Assembly: GCA_000980705.1 (NCBI GenBank)
Contig: LBCK01000001.1
Location: 310,001 to 374,000, forward strand
Reading direction: 5' to 3'
DNA from: Ruminococcus sp. UNK.MGS-30
GTDB taxonomy: Bacteria; Bacillota; Clostridia; Oscillospirales; Ruminococcaceae
Length of the DNA: 64,000 nucleotides
Shown: piece by piece, positions 16,725 to 25,605 of the stretch
Numbering within the stretch: the first letter of the stretch is position 1
Layout: each line of letters begins with the position of its first letter
The notes under the pieces: generated by a model
Told to the model about the DNA's origin: nothing
The model's database searches: none
Seen by the model: only the letters and a program-made list of their open reading frames with translations
Translations under genes and position numbers: made by a program

Positions 16725-19418
16725 TTATTCCTCGCTCGGCAGGGACTTGATGAGTGCTACCAAGAACTTCAGCAGAACAACTGCATCGTTCGAACCCAGT
16801 TCACCATTGCCATCACAGTCGGAGTTTGCCTGCTGCTGTGCGCTTTCCAGTGTTACAGCGCCGGCAACTGCCTTGTTCAGCAGAACTGCGTCTGTGATAT
16901 CCACACGGCCGTCACAGTTTACATCACCGTACAGCGGGATGATCTTTTCTGTGGTTGTCGTACCGGTTGTGCTGCTTGTGCTTGCAGTTGTTGCGGTAGT
17001 CTTAGAAGTAGCAGTGGTAGTAGTGGTCTTTGCGGTTGTGGTAGTCGTCTGAGAAGTGGTTGTCGTGGTAGTCACGGTCGGAGTAGTCTCAGTTGCCTTC
17101 GGCAGGACATTGACTGTCACTTCCTTGGTCTGACCGCCAGGTGTGGTAACCTTCACGGTTGTAGTACCAACATTTTTACCGCTGATAACCAGGATCTTGT
17201 CGTTGTCCGGATCAGCAGCAACGCCAACCTTGGTCTTGTCGTCCGGTGTACCGGTGCAGTTCGGAACGTTTACTTCCAGGTTTACCTTTTCGCCCAGTAC
17301 AACATCGATGGAATCAACAACTTCCAGGGTATCTTCGAACATATCCTGCTTCTTCTCATTGTTCTGATCGTCTGCCGCATAGTAAACGGTTACGTTGTTA
17401 ATGGTGTACTTGGTGGACTTTGTTTCGCCCAGACCTGCATACCAAACGCCGAAGCTCATGTGTGCATCTTCGGATTCTGTGTCAACCTGGTTCCATGCGT
17501 TCAGTGTGTTGCCGGTGCTTTCTGTGCGGATGCCCTCTGCCAGTGTCGGCGGAACGATCCACATAAAGCTGTAGGTCTTTGTGCCTTCTGCATCCTTGTA
17601 CGGTGTATCTTCCAGAGAATCATCTGTGGAATCCGGACGGTTGCCTGCGGTACTCTTTTCCCAGTACAGCAGTGTAGGTGTTGTGGTGTTCAAACCTTCG
17701 TTCTTAAACATATCATCAGACTGGAACCAGTTATCAGTGAGGTCAGCCTTTTCCAGAGTGGAAGAGCCTACGCCAAACTGTACCTGATTTGCGTCCTGGT
17801 CTGTGGTTACATCAAAAGCGACTGCATAAACATCAGCAGTCTTGTCATACTTCATGCCAAAGTCAGCATACGGGATCTCGGTTGCATCGCCCACGCTGTT
17901 GGAACCTGCATTCTTGATGGAAGCAGTGCCGCTGCACGGGAATGTGACGGATTCTTCATAAGTCAGCTCAGCTGCAACGATGCTGCAGTCTGTGAACTTT
18001 GCACCCTTCAGTGCTGCATACCACAGCTGGAAGGAGATCTGGCTCTTTTCTGCCAGAGTTTCGCAGTCAACGACCTGTTCCGGAACGTCCCAGGTTACGG
18101 TGAAGTAGCTGCCCAGTTCCTGCTTTGCCAGGTCTGTGCCGCCGCCGACGGTGAAGTCACCCAGTCCGTTGCCCCACTTTACGCCAGCGTCTGTACACTG
18201 CTTCAGAGATTCCGGACCAATGTCATTGTACCAATAGCCGACTGTCTTTGCAACGCCGCCTTCGCCGCTGCTGCCCTTCAAACCAGCCTGTTCCTTAGCA
18301 TACTCAGTATCTGCCAGGCTCTTATAAGCCACGTTCAGACCGCCGCCGTACATAAAGCGGTTTACATTTACATCTTCACCTTTTTCGCCGTTCACCTTAA
18401 TGGTAACGCTTAGGGACTTTACCTTTGCATCATCCGCAACGGTAGCACCCGGGCGGAAGTTGAATTCACCATAGGTGAACTTGTGGCTGTTCAGCGGCAG
18501 ACCTGCCTCACGGATCGCTGCCTCCGATTCCAGAGCCACGCCGTCGTTCTTTTCCTTGAATGCGTCAGATGCGTAATACTCTTCACTGCAGTTGTCACCG
18601 GGTGTCAGTTTGATATCCAGGTCATTCAGCTTCAGGGAGTTGATGGCTTTTACAGTTACGTTATCGCCGTTCTCCTGCACGTCAGAAACTTTGCCGTTTC
18701 CGATGATGCTGGAATAGTTCAGACCGCCGGTGTTTTCTGCACCCTTCGGCAGAGTCGGGTCTACTTCATAGATCCAGTCTGGCTTTTCGCCGTTGCTGGT
18801 ATCGGTCGTGCCGTTTACTGTGATAGACACCAGTTCGATCTCAGCATCAGTGGTGCGTGTGGTGTGATCCTCTTCACTGATAAGACCGGCATAGCAGTTC
18901 TGGAACTGGAACTTTGCATCCTTATTGCTGGACAGTTCCTTGGCTACGCTGGACGGCAGTTCTACAACAACAGAGAACTCCTTGGCATATGGTTTGCACT
19001 TGATTGCACCTTTGGAATCGGTTTCTTCAAAGCCCCACCAGTAGCCGTTCGCCTTAGTATCTGTTGCGCCGAAGTAGTAAGAGAAATCTGTGACCATCTG
19101 GTCAGACTTCAGATTAAACTGCAAAGAGGTAATACTGTCACCGTAAATATCCGCCGGCGACTTACCCTCTGTGTCAGTAAATGAAGTATAATCATCTGTC
19201 TTGGATTTGCACAGATAGGTACACTTATCTGCATTCAGCGGATTGTCCTTATCGTCCGGATTCGGGATAGAAGTTGCCAGCGTCTTTCCAATGTTCACAG
19301 TCTCGCCCTCAGCCGCATTTGCAACCATAAAGCTGCCGGATGCAACCGCAACGGAACTGGTCGCCATTACCGCACTCATCAGAAGTGCGCTTACTCTTTT
19401 GCGAATCACTTTGCTCAT
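16725..19418 (-). CDS. secreted non-catalytic dockerin protein with three related beta-modules
   Basis: An 897-residue cellulosomal protein without a recognisable catalytic domain. Parts: signal peptide (1-36, ending VANAAEG); module 1 (about 40-203), module 2 (about 300-490) and module 3 (about 490-682), which share a final FQNCYAG/FQLWYAAL/FGVWYAGL strand; an Ig-like bacterial domain (695-773); a Thr linker (775-825); and a type I dockerin with GDVNCDGRVDITDAVLLNK and DCDGNGELGSND (830-895). Module 3 resembles the fourth module of the GH9 enzyme at 51073. A carbohydrate-binding role is inferred. The start ATG follows AGAGGAG. Confidence 0.85.
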   Translation of the reverse strand: MSKVIRKRVSALLMSAVMATSSVAVASGSFMVANAAEGETVNIGKTLATSIPNPDDKDNPLNADKCTYLCKSKTDDYTSFTDTEGKSPADIYGDSITSLQFNLKSDQMVTDFSYYFGATDTKANGYWWGFEETDSKGAIKCKPYAKEFSVVVELPSSVAKELSSNKDAKFQFQNCYAGLISEEDHTTRTTDAEIELVSITVNGTTDTSNGEKPDWIYEVDPTLPKGAENTGGLNYSSIIGNGKVSDVQENGDNVTVKAINSLKLNDLDIKLTPGDNCSEEYYASDAFKEKNDGVALESEAAIREAGLPLNSHKFTYGEFNFRPGATVADDAKVKSLSVTIKVNGEKGEDVNVNRFMYGGGLNVAYKSLADTEYAKEQAGLKGSSGEGGVAKTVGYWYNDIGPESLKQCTDAGVKWGNGLGDFTVGGGTDLAKQELGSYFTVTWDVPEQVVDCETLAEKSQISFQLWYAALKGAKFTDCSIVAAELTYEESVTFPCSGTASIKNAGSNSVGDATEIPYADFGMKYDKTADVYAVAFDVTTDQDANQVQFGVGSSTLEKADLTDNWFQSDDMFKNEGLNTTTPTLLYWEKSTAGNRPDSTDDSLEDTPYKDAEGTKTYSFMWIVPPTLAEGIRTESTGNTLNAWNQVDTESEDAHMSFGVWYAGLGETKSTKYTINNVTVYYAADDQNNEKKQDMFEDTLEVVDSIDVVLGEKVNLEVNVPNCTGTPDDKTKVGVAADPDNDKILVISGKNVGTTTVKVTTPGGQTKEVTVNVLPKATETTPTVTTTTTTSQTTTTTAKTTTTTATSKTTATTASTSSTTGTTTTEKIIPLYGDVNCDGRVDITDAVLLNKAVAGAVTLESAQQQANSDCDGNGELGSNDAVVLLKFLVALIKSLPSEE

Positions 19419-19545
19419 GTATATCGCTCCTCTTTCTTTCAATTGTTTTTTCATCTGTTCCAATCTTTTCTTTCTGCATCCACAACAGCAACTGTCATGA
19501 ATATTTATGCTTAAAAAATGGTACATTCATTTTTTAGCTATATAC

Positions 19546-19574
19546 ATTATAGCAATTGCACCGCCAAATGTAAA
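19546..19574 (-). promoter_or_regulatory. promoter of 897-residue dockerin protein gene
   Basis: Minus strand TTTACA (19569-19574), 17 bases, TATAAT (19546-19551). The transcript begins near a short hairpin with complementary A- and T-rich arms (about 19509-19535). Confidence 0.8.
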
Positions 19575-19674
19575 TGTATATTTTATGAACATTCGAATTT
19601 CGAGATAGAAGATTTCCTATTTGATTTGTGCAACTTGCATAGAATCATTTCACATCGCCAGTAAAAACCATTTG

Positions 19675-19720
19675 CAAATAAAAAAATAAAGGACAATCTC
19701 ATCAAGAAACTGTCCTTTAT
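19675..19720 (-). terminator. terminator of cdaA-cdaR
   Basis: ATAAAGGACA (19686-19695) pairs with TGTCCTTTAT (19711-19720); on the minus strand it is followed by a T-run. It lies 17 bases after the cdaR stop. Confidence 0.9.
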
Positions 19721-19736
19721 CCAAATATTTACACTG

Positions 19737-21149
19737 TTAATTATTTCCAGTTGTTGTCACCGTCGACGGATTCTGACCTGCTCCGGCAGTTGTCGTGGCT
19801 GCACTGCGCACGCCCTGCACGGCAACACGGTAATCGCCCACCGCCCAGACGGTGTTATACTTGCTGCACGAGATCGTGGGCGTGTAGTTGAATGTGATGG
19901 TATCGCTGTCCACTGCGCCTGCCTGGGTGGAATAGCTGAGCAGATCCACATTTGCGGTCAGGTCGCTGGCATCCAGTTCATCCATCACGTCTGCCGGTCC
20001 GATGATGCTGACTTTCAGCTGTTGTGTCAGCACGTTGAAATCATACGTTCCCGGCGCATTGACCACGCCGATATCCGAGATCACAAAGTCCTTTTTCACC
20101 AGGTCGGCGGAATCCAGAGACAATGTCACGGTAGAGAATCCCGACTGGTTCACATAGTCATCCGGCACATTGACCACAAAGTCGTTGGAATAATCCAGGT
20201 CGATATCCCGCAGTGCCACAGAGCCGATGTTGAACTCGCTCATCTCCTCCATCGAGGTGTTGGGCGCAGCCAGGGTGATCTGCTGTTCTGACAGATGCAG
20301 CCGCTGTTTCAATGCGTCCAGGTCGAAGTTCGCCGGGGCGTTGGTGATCTGATAGGTCACATCCATGGTTTTCTGGTACAATACCGGCACTTCCAGAGAG
20401 AACGCCGCCACATCCCAGGTGAAGTCCTTGGAATCCACCTGCGTCCCTGCCTCGTTATAGAAGAGGAGCGTATCCGTGGTGTAGATCTTGGAGGCGCTGA
20501 GCTGTTCTTTCTGCTGGGTCTCTGCCACGCAGTATTTCACCTGATCCAGCTGTTTCTGCGGCCCGGTGACATCAATGGTAGACGGCGTGCAGGCGAAGTT
20601 CTCTTCGTCCAGGACACAGCCGTCCGTAAACGTCAGATTCGGCGCAGAGGGCTTGATTTCAAAGGTATAGGTGTCGATCTTATCAAAGGTCACATTCACC
20701 GTAGAGGGCGAAATGGACTTCACGTTGAACTGTTCATTTCCGTTTCCGGTGACAGTAATGGAAAGGGTCTTTGTGCCGGCAGAGGTCACGTTTTCCACCA
20801 CAGCCTCTGCGGTCAGATTGTCCGCCTCAATGTTGCCGACTTTCGAGCGCTTGCCCTCGATCTGCACCGTCACATCTTTTATGTCATAGTCGATGACGCT
20901 GAGTCCGTTTTCTTCGGCAGACGTTCCGGCGATCTCCACTTTCAGCGGCACATGGTGCAGCGTCCTGGGCGTCGTGGGGTAAATGGCAATGGAAATGACA
21001 AACCAAAGGACAATGGCAATCGCCACAGAAGTAATCATCATGGCAGGACGGCTGTCATAGATCCGCTGAAACAGCGCCCGGTCACTTCCGGACTTCCGGT
21101 TCTTCTGTGATGTCTTTTTCTGTCGGTTCTTCCACAGATTCTTGGGCAT
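19737..21149 (-). CDS. cdaR: CdaR, YbbR-domain regulator of diadenylate cyclase
   Basis: A 470-residue membrane-anchored protein: a very basic N-terminal tail, one transmembrane helix (SVAIAIVLWFVISIAIY, about 42-58) and four YbbR-type beta domains outside the membrane. CdaR binds and tunes CdaA. A Gly/Thr-rich C-terminal tail ends TTTGNN. Its start (ATG at 21149, seven bases past AAAGGAG) lies inside cdaA, giving a 68-base overlap, so the two are translationally coupled. glmM, the usual third gene, is absent here. Confidence 0.9.
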   Translation of the reverse strand: MPKNLWKNRQKKTSQKNRKSGSDRALFQRIYDSRPAMMITSVAIAIVLWFVISIAIYPTTPRTLHHVPLKVEIAGTSAEENGLSVIDYDIKDVTVQIEGKRSKVGNIEADNLTAEAVVENVTSAGTKTLSITVTGNGNEQFNVKSISPSTVNVTFDKIDTYTFEIKPSAPNLTFTDGCVLDEENFACTPSTIDVTGPQKQLDQVKYCVAETQQKEQLSASKIYTTDTLLFYNEAGTQVDSKDFTWDVAAFSLEVPVLYQKTMDVTYQITNAPANFDLDALKQRLHLSEQQITLAAPNTSMEEMSEFNIGSVALRDIDLDYSNDFVVNVPDDYVNQSGFSTVTLSLDSADLVKKDFVISDIGVVNAPGTYDFNVLTQQLKVSIIGPADVMDELDASDLTANVDLLSYSTQAGAVDSDTITFNYTPTISCSKYNTVWAVGDYRVAVQGVRSAATTTAGAGQNPSTVTTTGNN

Positions 21150-22035
21150 ACGCCTTCTCCTTTCCGTCGTCCTTGTGATGCCGTTTGAGGAACGGGATCT
21201 TCTTTGCCACTCTGCCGATGGTCGTCTCTTCGCCCGCCGTAATCAGACGTGCTGTCAAAAGCTGGTGCAGAGACTCTCTGGTAAAGCCGCTTTTCAGCAC
21301 GCCGTTTTCCGCCACAGAGATCGCCCCGGTTTCCTCAGAAACCACGATCACCACGGCATCGGAGTTTTCGCTCATGCCGATCGCCGCACGGTGGCGTGAG
21401 CCGAGACGCTTGTTGATGAGTTCTTCCTTCTGGGGTTTCGGCAGAAAGCAAGCCGCCGCCAGGATCTTGCCGTCCCGGATAATCACCGCACCGTCGTGGA
21501 GCGGTGTCTTGTTGAAAAAGATGTTCCCGAACAATTCCTTGCTGGGGATGGCGTCCAGTATCGTGCCGTTGTCGATCTGTTCTCCCAGCCGTGTCTGCCG
21601 CTCAATGACGATCAGCGCACCGGTCGATGTGGCGGAAAGCTCCACGCAGGCATCGCAAATCACATCAATGGTCCTGCTCCAGACCGAGCTGTCTACATTG
21701 GAGCTGCTGCTGAACCGCAGTCCCAGCTTGGTGTACCCTGCCTTTTCCAGAGTCCGGCGCAGTTCCGGCTGGAAGAGGATGATAAGAGCGATCAGTCCGA
21801 TGTTCAGCGTTTCAGAAAGCAGATAGGAAATCGCCTTCATATTGATCCAGGCAGAGATGATGTAAACCAGAATCAGCAGGAACACGCCTTTGAGCAGCTG
21901 TCCGGCACGAGTCTCCCGCACCAGCTTCATGCCCAGATATACCACATAGGACAGCACCAGGATATCCAGGATATCCACCGGTTCTGCTGTTTTGATAACG
22001 CTGAAGATCATATCCAGGATATCCCGTAAAGCCAT
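21082..22035 (-). CDS. cdaA: CdaA diadenylate cyclase (c-di-AMP synthase)
   Basis: Makes c-di-AMP from two ATP at the membrane. Three transmembrane helices (about 20-85) precede the DAC domain with the catalytic motifs LHDGAVI (about residue 180) and GSRHRAAIG (about 211). The last 60 residues are a charged, Lys/Glu-rich extension. Three ATGs occur within ten bases; the third (22035) is chosen because it stands nine bases after AAGGAAGG, while the first directly touches it, giving 317 residues. Overlaps cdaR. A strong hairpin lies in the leader. Confidence 0.94.
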   Translation of the reverse strand: MALRDILDMIFSVIKTAEPVDILDILVLSYVVYLGMKLVRETRAGQLLKGVFLLILVYIISAWINMKAISYLLSETLNIGLIALIILFQPELRRTLEKAGYTKLGLRFSSSSNVDSSVWSRTIDVICDACVELSATSTGALIVIERQTRLGEQIDNGTILDAIPSKELFGNIFFNKTPLHDGAVIIRDGKILAAACFLPKPQKEELINKRLGSRHRAAIGMSENSDAVVIVVSEETGAISVAENGVLKSGFTRESLHQLLTARLITAGEETTIGRVAKKIPFLKRHHKDDGKEKAYAQESVEEPTEKDITEEPEVRK

Positions 22036-22072
22036 GCGCATCATCCTTCCTTTCCGACTTCTCTGATATGTA

Positions 22073-22106
22073 CGCCGGACAGAGCATCACGCTTTTCTGT
22101 CCGGCG
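22073..22106 (-). other. strong hairpin in cdaA leader
   Basis: CGCCGGACAG (22073-22082) pairs perfectly with CTGTCCGGCG (22097-22106) around a 14-base loop. No U-run follows on either strand, so it is not a plain terminator. A second stem GCATTC/GAATGC lies near 22133-22154. Confidence 0.6.
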
Positions 22107-22162
22107 AAGGTTCTATTCTCCGGTTCTGTCTGCATTCCCGTCGCTGAGAATGCCCTATATTA

Positions 22163-23341
22163 CTATTGTAACATATCACCGGAATTTTTCAATAGGTTTT
22201 TTGGACTTTTCAGAATATTGACATAATTTTTCAGATTTGCCCCCAGGCGCAGGGTATCGGATGCCCGGCTGAACGCCGACGGCGCAAACCGGACAGTGCC
22301 GTCCTTTGTCCCCAGCTTTTCGTGCGCCAGCGGTGCGCAGTGCAGTCCGGCACGCAGGCAAAAGCCCTGTTTGTCAAGATATGCGGCAGTCTCCTCCGGC
22401 GATGCACCATCCACCGTAAAAGAGACGATCGGCACGTATGCCACGCCCGGCTTGCGGTACACAGTGATCTCCGGCACATCCGCCAACGAGTCGCACAGCA
22501 GCTCACAGAGACGGCTTTCGTGCCGGTACAGTCCTGCCACCGTCTGCCGCCGGACAAAGTCGATCCCGGCACAGAGCGACGCCGCACCTACCACATTCAG
22601 CGTGCCGCATTCCAGCCGGTCGGGCAGAAAGTCCGGCTGTTCCGGACTCCGTGACGCACTGCCCGTTCCGCCCTGCATCAGCGGCTGGATGGGAAAGGCA
22701 CAGTCCGTCATGAGGATTCCGGTGCCGGTGCTGCCATATAAGCCCTTATGCCCTGCGGTGCAGAGAATGTGCATCCCGTCCCGCTCCAGGGACAAGGGCA
22801 GGATACCGCACGCCTGTGCGCCGTCAGCGATCATGCAGACGCCGTGGCTGCGGCACACCTGTGCAATCTCCCGATAGGGCAAAATCTGCCCCGTCACATT
22901 GCTGGCAATGGTGCAGACCACCGCCTTGGTGTTGGGACGGAACAGTCCCTGCAAACGCCGGATGGTCTCGCTGTCGTTCTCGGAGACCTCCAGCAGGCTG
23001 TACGTCACCTTTCCGGCACGGACAAGCGCAGCGATAGGGCGATAGACCGAGTTATGCTCCAGGTCGCTGAGGATCACATGGTCACCCGGTTTCAGCACAC
23101 CCTGAATCGCCACATTCAGCGCATGGGTGCAGTTTAAGGTAAAGATGGTATTTTCCACCTTGGCATCAAAAAAATCCGCCACCGTCTCACGGGCATGGTA
23201 CACCATTTCGGAGGTGCGCTCCGCAATGACGTGTCCGCCACGTCCGGCGTTGCCGTACCGTGCAATGGCATCCGCTACGGCACGGCGCACCTCCGGCGGC
23301 TTGGGATAGGTGGTTGCCGCATTGTCAAAGTTCACCGTCAC
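22163..23341 (-). CDS. class V aminotransferase, cysteine desulfurase family (TIGR01977-like)
   Basis: A 392-residue PLP enzyme. The N-terminus NFDNAATTYPKPPEV, the PLP lysine in TAGHKGLYG (about 197) and the SufS-type catalytic cysteine in LRAGLHCAP (about 333) mark a cysteine desulfurase or selenocysteine lyase-like protein. Length and the preceding DUF3343 gene point to the EF2568/TIGR01977 subgroup. It starts at GTG 23341, six bases after the DUF3343 stop, so the two are cotranscribed. The product probably supplies sulfur or selenium to a dedicated carrier rather than to general Fe-S assembly; that part is inferred. Confidence 0.9.
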   Translation of the reverse strand: MTVNFDNAATTYPKPPEVRRAVADAIARYGNAGRGGHVIAERTSEMVYHARETVADFFDAKVENTIFTLNCTHALNVAIQGVLKPGDHVILSDLEHNSVYRPIAALVRAGKVTYSLLEVSENDSETIRRLQGLFRPNTKAVVCTIASNVTGQILPYREIAQVCRSHGVCMIADGAQACGILPLSLERDGMHILCTAGHKGLYGSTGTGILMTDCAFPIQPLMQGGTGSASRSPEQPDFLPDRLECGTLNVVGAASLCAGIDFVRRQTVAGLYRHESRLCELLCDSLADVPEITVYRKPGVAYVPIVSFTVDGASPEETAAYLDKQGFCLRAGLHCAPLAHEKLGTKDGTVRFAPSAFSRASDTLRLGANLKNYVNILKSPKNLLKNSGDMLQ

Positions 23342-23347
23342 CGCATA

Positions 23348-23566
23348 TCACGTCCTTCCCCGGGGACTCCGAAACGGAATTCCCTCTCTGGACAGAAGTG
23401 CGGAGACACGGCCGCAGTCTGCTCTTGCCGCCAGAACAAAACCGCAGCCCTCTGGCCCCAGGTGTTCCAGCCGGCGTATCTCACTGGAGATGCCATACTG
23501 CTGCAGCGCCTGTCGTGCCCGGTTCGCCTGGGTATAGGAGACCATTGCCGCTTTACATTCCAACAT
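23348..23566 (-). CDS. DUF3343 small protein, possible sulfur/selenium carrier
   Basis: A 72-residue protein with the DUF3343 pattern: SYTQANRARQALQQYGI, then LEHLGPEGCGFVLAAR with one central Cys, and a second Cys in RADCGRVSALLSREGIPF. The fold is ferredoxin-like and family members sit beside desulfurases or selenium genes. The ATG at 23566 follows AGGGGTGAG. The single conserved-looking Cys could accept persulfide from the neighbouring desulfurase; this is inference. A gap of 98 bases separates it from ispF. Confidence 0.8.
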   Translation of the reverse strand: MLECKAAMVSYTQANRARQALQQYGISSEIRRLEHLGPEGCGFVLAARADCGRVSALLSREGIPFRSPRGRT

Positions 23567-23664
23567 CTTCTCACCCCTTTGCATATTGATCGGGGAAACA
23601 CTTCCCCGTGTCAGTATATGCAGAACGGCGGCGATGCGGTGACAGGAGTTATACAGTGTTTCCT

Positions 23665-24153
23665 TTATGCCTTTACCAGCAGGCAGACGCAGTGCGCCGA
23701 GATGCCCAGTCCCTCTCCGGTAAAGCCCAGCTTTTCCTCTGTGGTGGCTTTCACGCTGACCTGTTCCACAGAAACACCGCAGGCTGCTGCGATCTTTTCC
23801 CGCATGGGAACGATATACGGTGCAAGCTTTGGTTTCTGGCAGAGGATCGTGGCATCCAGATTGCCCACGGCATAGCCCTGTGCCTTTACCTTTTCCACCA
23901 CCAGTTCCAGCAGCTTTAAGCTGTCTGCTCCGGCATAGGCAGGGTCTGTGTCCGGAAAGTGCTTGCCGATGTCCCCCAGCGCCAGCGCACCCAGCAGTGC
24001 GTCCGAAACCGCATGGAGCAGTACATCTGCGTCGGAATGCCCCAGCAGTCCCTTTTCATAGGGAATCTCTACGCCGCCCATAATCAGCTTTCTGCCCTCC
24101 ACCAGACGGTGAACGTCATAGCCGTGTCCAATGCGAAACGGGATGTTTTCCAT
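23665..24153 (-). CDS. ispF: IspF, 2-C-methyl-D-erythritol 2,4-cyclodiphosphate synthase
   Basis: Fifth step of the non-mevalonate isoprenoid pathway, a cytoplasmic trimer. The zinc ligands lie in GHGYDVHRL (Asp13, His15) and [13 protein letters not shown]; the flexible loop [11 protein letters not shown] and the C-terminal [15 protein letters not shown] are standard. At 162 residues it is normal. The ATG follows GGAGGAGG inside ispD, and the genes abut with no gap, as in many clostridia. Confidence 0.97.
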   Translation of the reverse strand: MENIPFRIGHGYDVHRLVEGRKLIMGGVEIPYEKGLLGHSDADVLLHAVSDALLGALALGDIGKHFPDTDPAYAGADSLKLLELVVEKVKAQGYAVGNLDATILCQKPKLAPYIVPMREKIAAACGVSVEQVSVKATTEEKLGFTGEGLGISAHCVCLLVKA

Positions 24154-24855
24154 TTATGCCTCCTCCTTTTGGCGAGCCAGCAGGATCTCCGCAATGGCGA
24201 TATCCTCCGGCGTGGTGATCTTGATGTTAGTATAGTCCCCCTCGGTCATGTAGACCTTACAGTTGATCGCCTCGATCAGCTGGCAGTCATCGGTGAAATC
24301 CAGGGCGTGTTCCTCCGCAAAGGTCACTGCCTCAAAGTACAGCTGCCGCTTGAACACCTGGGGTGTCTGGGTGATAAACAGGTGAGGACGATAGGGCGTG
24401 TCCACGATCAGATGGTCATTGACCACCTTAATGGTATCCTTTACCGGCACACCCAGAGTCGCACCGCCGAAAACCGATGCGTCCCGGATGACCTGTGCAA
24501 TGTGTTCCGGTTTTACCAGCGGCCGTGCGCCGTCGTGGACGGCGATCATTGTTGTGCCTTTGGAGAGCGCACGGAGACCGCACATCACGCTTTCCTGCCG
24601 GGTCGAACCGCCGGCAACGATGGCGTGGAATTTTGTGATGCCGCACTGCTGTGCCGTTTCCCGGATGGCATCGTGATCGGACGGACGTGCCACCACGATG
24701 ATTTCCGCCACACGTGGGCAAGCCTCGAAGGCACGCATACTCATGCCGATCACATTGGTATCTCCCAGCGGCAGCAGGATCTTATTCTTTCCTTGCATCC
24801 GGGTGGCGTTTCCGGCGCACACCAGGATCACAGAGGTGTCTTGTACCTGTGACAT
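24154..24855 (-). CDS. ispD: IspD, MEP cytidylyltransferase
   Basis: Transfers CMP to methylerythritol phosphate. The nucleotide-binding start is VILVCAGNATRMQGKNKILL, a variant of the usual AAGxGxRM...K with Cys and Asn. VHDGARPLV, the conserved Asp-Gly-Ala-Arg-Pro motif, and DDCQLIE near the C-terminus are intact. 233 residues. The start ATG at 24855 has AAGGAAG upstream. It follows a terminator-like hairpin after rex, so part of its transcription may come from readthrough. Confidence 0.95.
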   Translation of the reverse strand: MSQVQDTSVILVCAGNATRMQGKNKILLPLGDTNVIGMSMRAFEACPRVAEIIVVARPSDHDAIRETAQQCGITKFHAIVAGGSTRQESVMCGLRALSKGTTMIAVHDGARPLVKPEHIAQVIRDASVFGGATLGVPVKDTIKVVNDHLIVDTPYRPHLFITQTPQVFKRQLYFEAVTFAEEHALDFTDDCQLIEAINCKVYMTEGDYTNIKITTPEDIAIAEILLARQKEEA

Positions 24856-24870
24856 ACTAGTTCTTCCTTT

Positions 24871-24912
24871 CAAAAAAGGGTACAGGTTCTTGTTGAAACC
24901 AGTACCCTTTTG
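24871..24912 (-). terminator. hairpin terminator between rex and ispD
   Basis: AAAAGGGTAC (24875-24884) with GTACCCTTTT (24902-24911) plus inner GGTT/AACC pairing; on the minus strand it ends in TTTTTTG. It overlaps the space just ahead of the ispD ribosome site, so it ends rex or attenuates ispD. Confidence 0.85.
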
Positions 24913-24914
24913 TT

Positions 24915-25541
24915 TTATAGATTGTGCAGCTTATAAGAGAGTGTCATCAGACTGTCGTCCAGGTGCATGGTCACGACCTGTGCATTTTCCACTGCCAGAT
25001 CACAGTGGCTGAAATTCCACAAGCCACGCACACCCAGAGAGACCAGCCGCTCTGCCACAGTCTGCGCCGACTCTTTCGGCAGACACAGCACTGCCGCAGC
25101 CGGCTGCTGTGCCGCACAAAATGCGTCCAGCGCATCCATGGACTGGATAGGCAGCCCGGCAAGCTGTCTGCCGATCAGTTCCGGCTTGATGTCGAAAATC
25201 CCCACCAGCCGAAAGCCACGCTGTTCAAAGCGGACATTTTCAGAGACGACCTTTCCCAGGCTGCCGGCACCCACTACGATCGCCGGGAGCTGTTCTGACA
25301 ATCCCATGATACGCTGTAGATTTTCCCGCAGCTCTGCCACGGAATAGCCGCTGCCCTGCTGTCCGAAACAGCCGAAACAGCAAAGATCCTGCCGGATCTG
25401 TGATGCCGTCATGCCCAGCCGCCGTCCCAGTTCCCGGGACGAAGTACGGACCTGTCCGCTGCGTTCCAGTTCTCCCAAAAGCCGGTAGTACCGGGGCAGC
25501 CGCCGCACAACGGACGATGATGCGTCATATTTTTGTGTCAA
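24915..25541 (-). CDS. rex: redox-sensing repressor Rex
   Basis: Dimeric NADH-sensing repressor of fermentation genes. N-terminal winged helix (about 1-80: LPRYYRLLGEL, TSSRELGRRLGMTASQIRQDLCCFG), then a Rossmann domain with VVGAGSLGKVVSE (about 92-104) and a C-terminal swapped helix. The start is TTG at 25541 with AGGAGAG seven bases upstream; no ATG fits. 208 residues, full length. Candidate target in this window: adhE. Confidence 0.96.
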   Translation of the reverse strand: MTQKYDASSSVVRRLPRYYRLLGELERSGQVRTSSRELGRRLGMTASQIRQDLCCFGCFGQQGSGYSVAELRENLQRIMGLSEQLPAIVVGAGSLGKVVSENVRFEQRGFRLVGIFDIKPELIGRQLAGLPIQSMDALDAFCAAQQPAAAVLCLPKESAQTVAERLVSLGVRGLWNFSHCDLAVENAQVVTMHLDDSLMTLSYKLHNL

Positions 25542-25605
25542 ACGAATCGCTCTCCTATAAACCGATTTCCATTCTGCAAAGAGGTGTATCTGTGCGGATA
25601 TGCGC

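Noticed and set aside
15777..18413. 878-codon plus-strand frame running through sigE and opposite the dockerin gene
   Set aside because: It crosses a strong terminator and is antisense to a gene with signal peptide and dockerin; caused by Thr/Ala codon bias.
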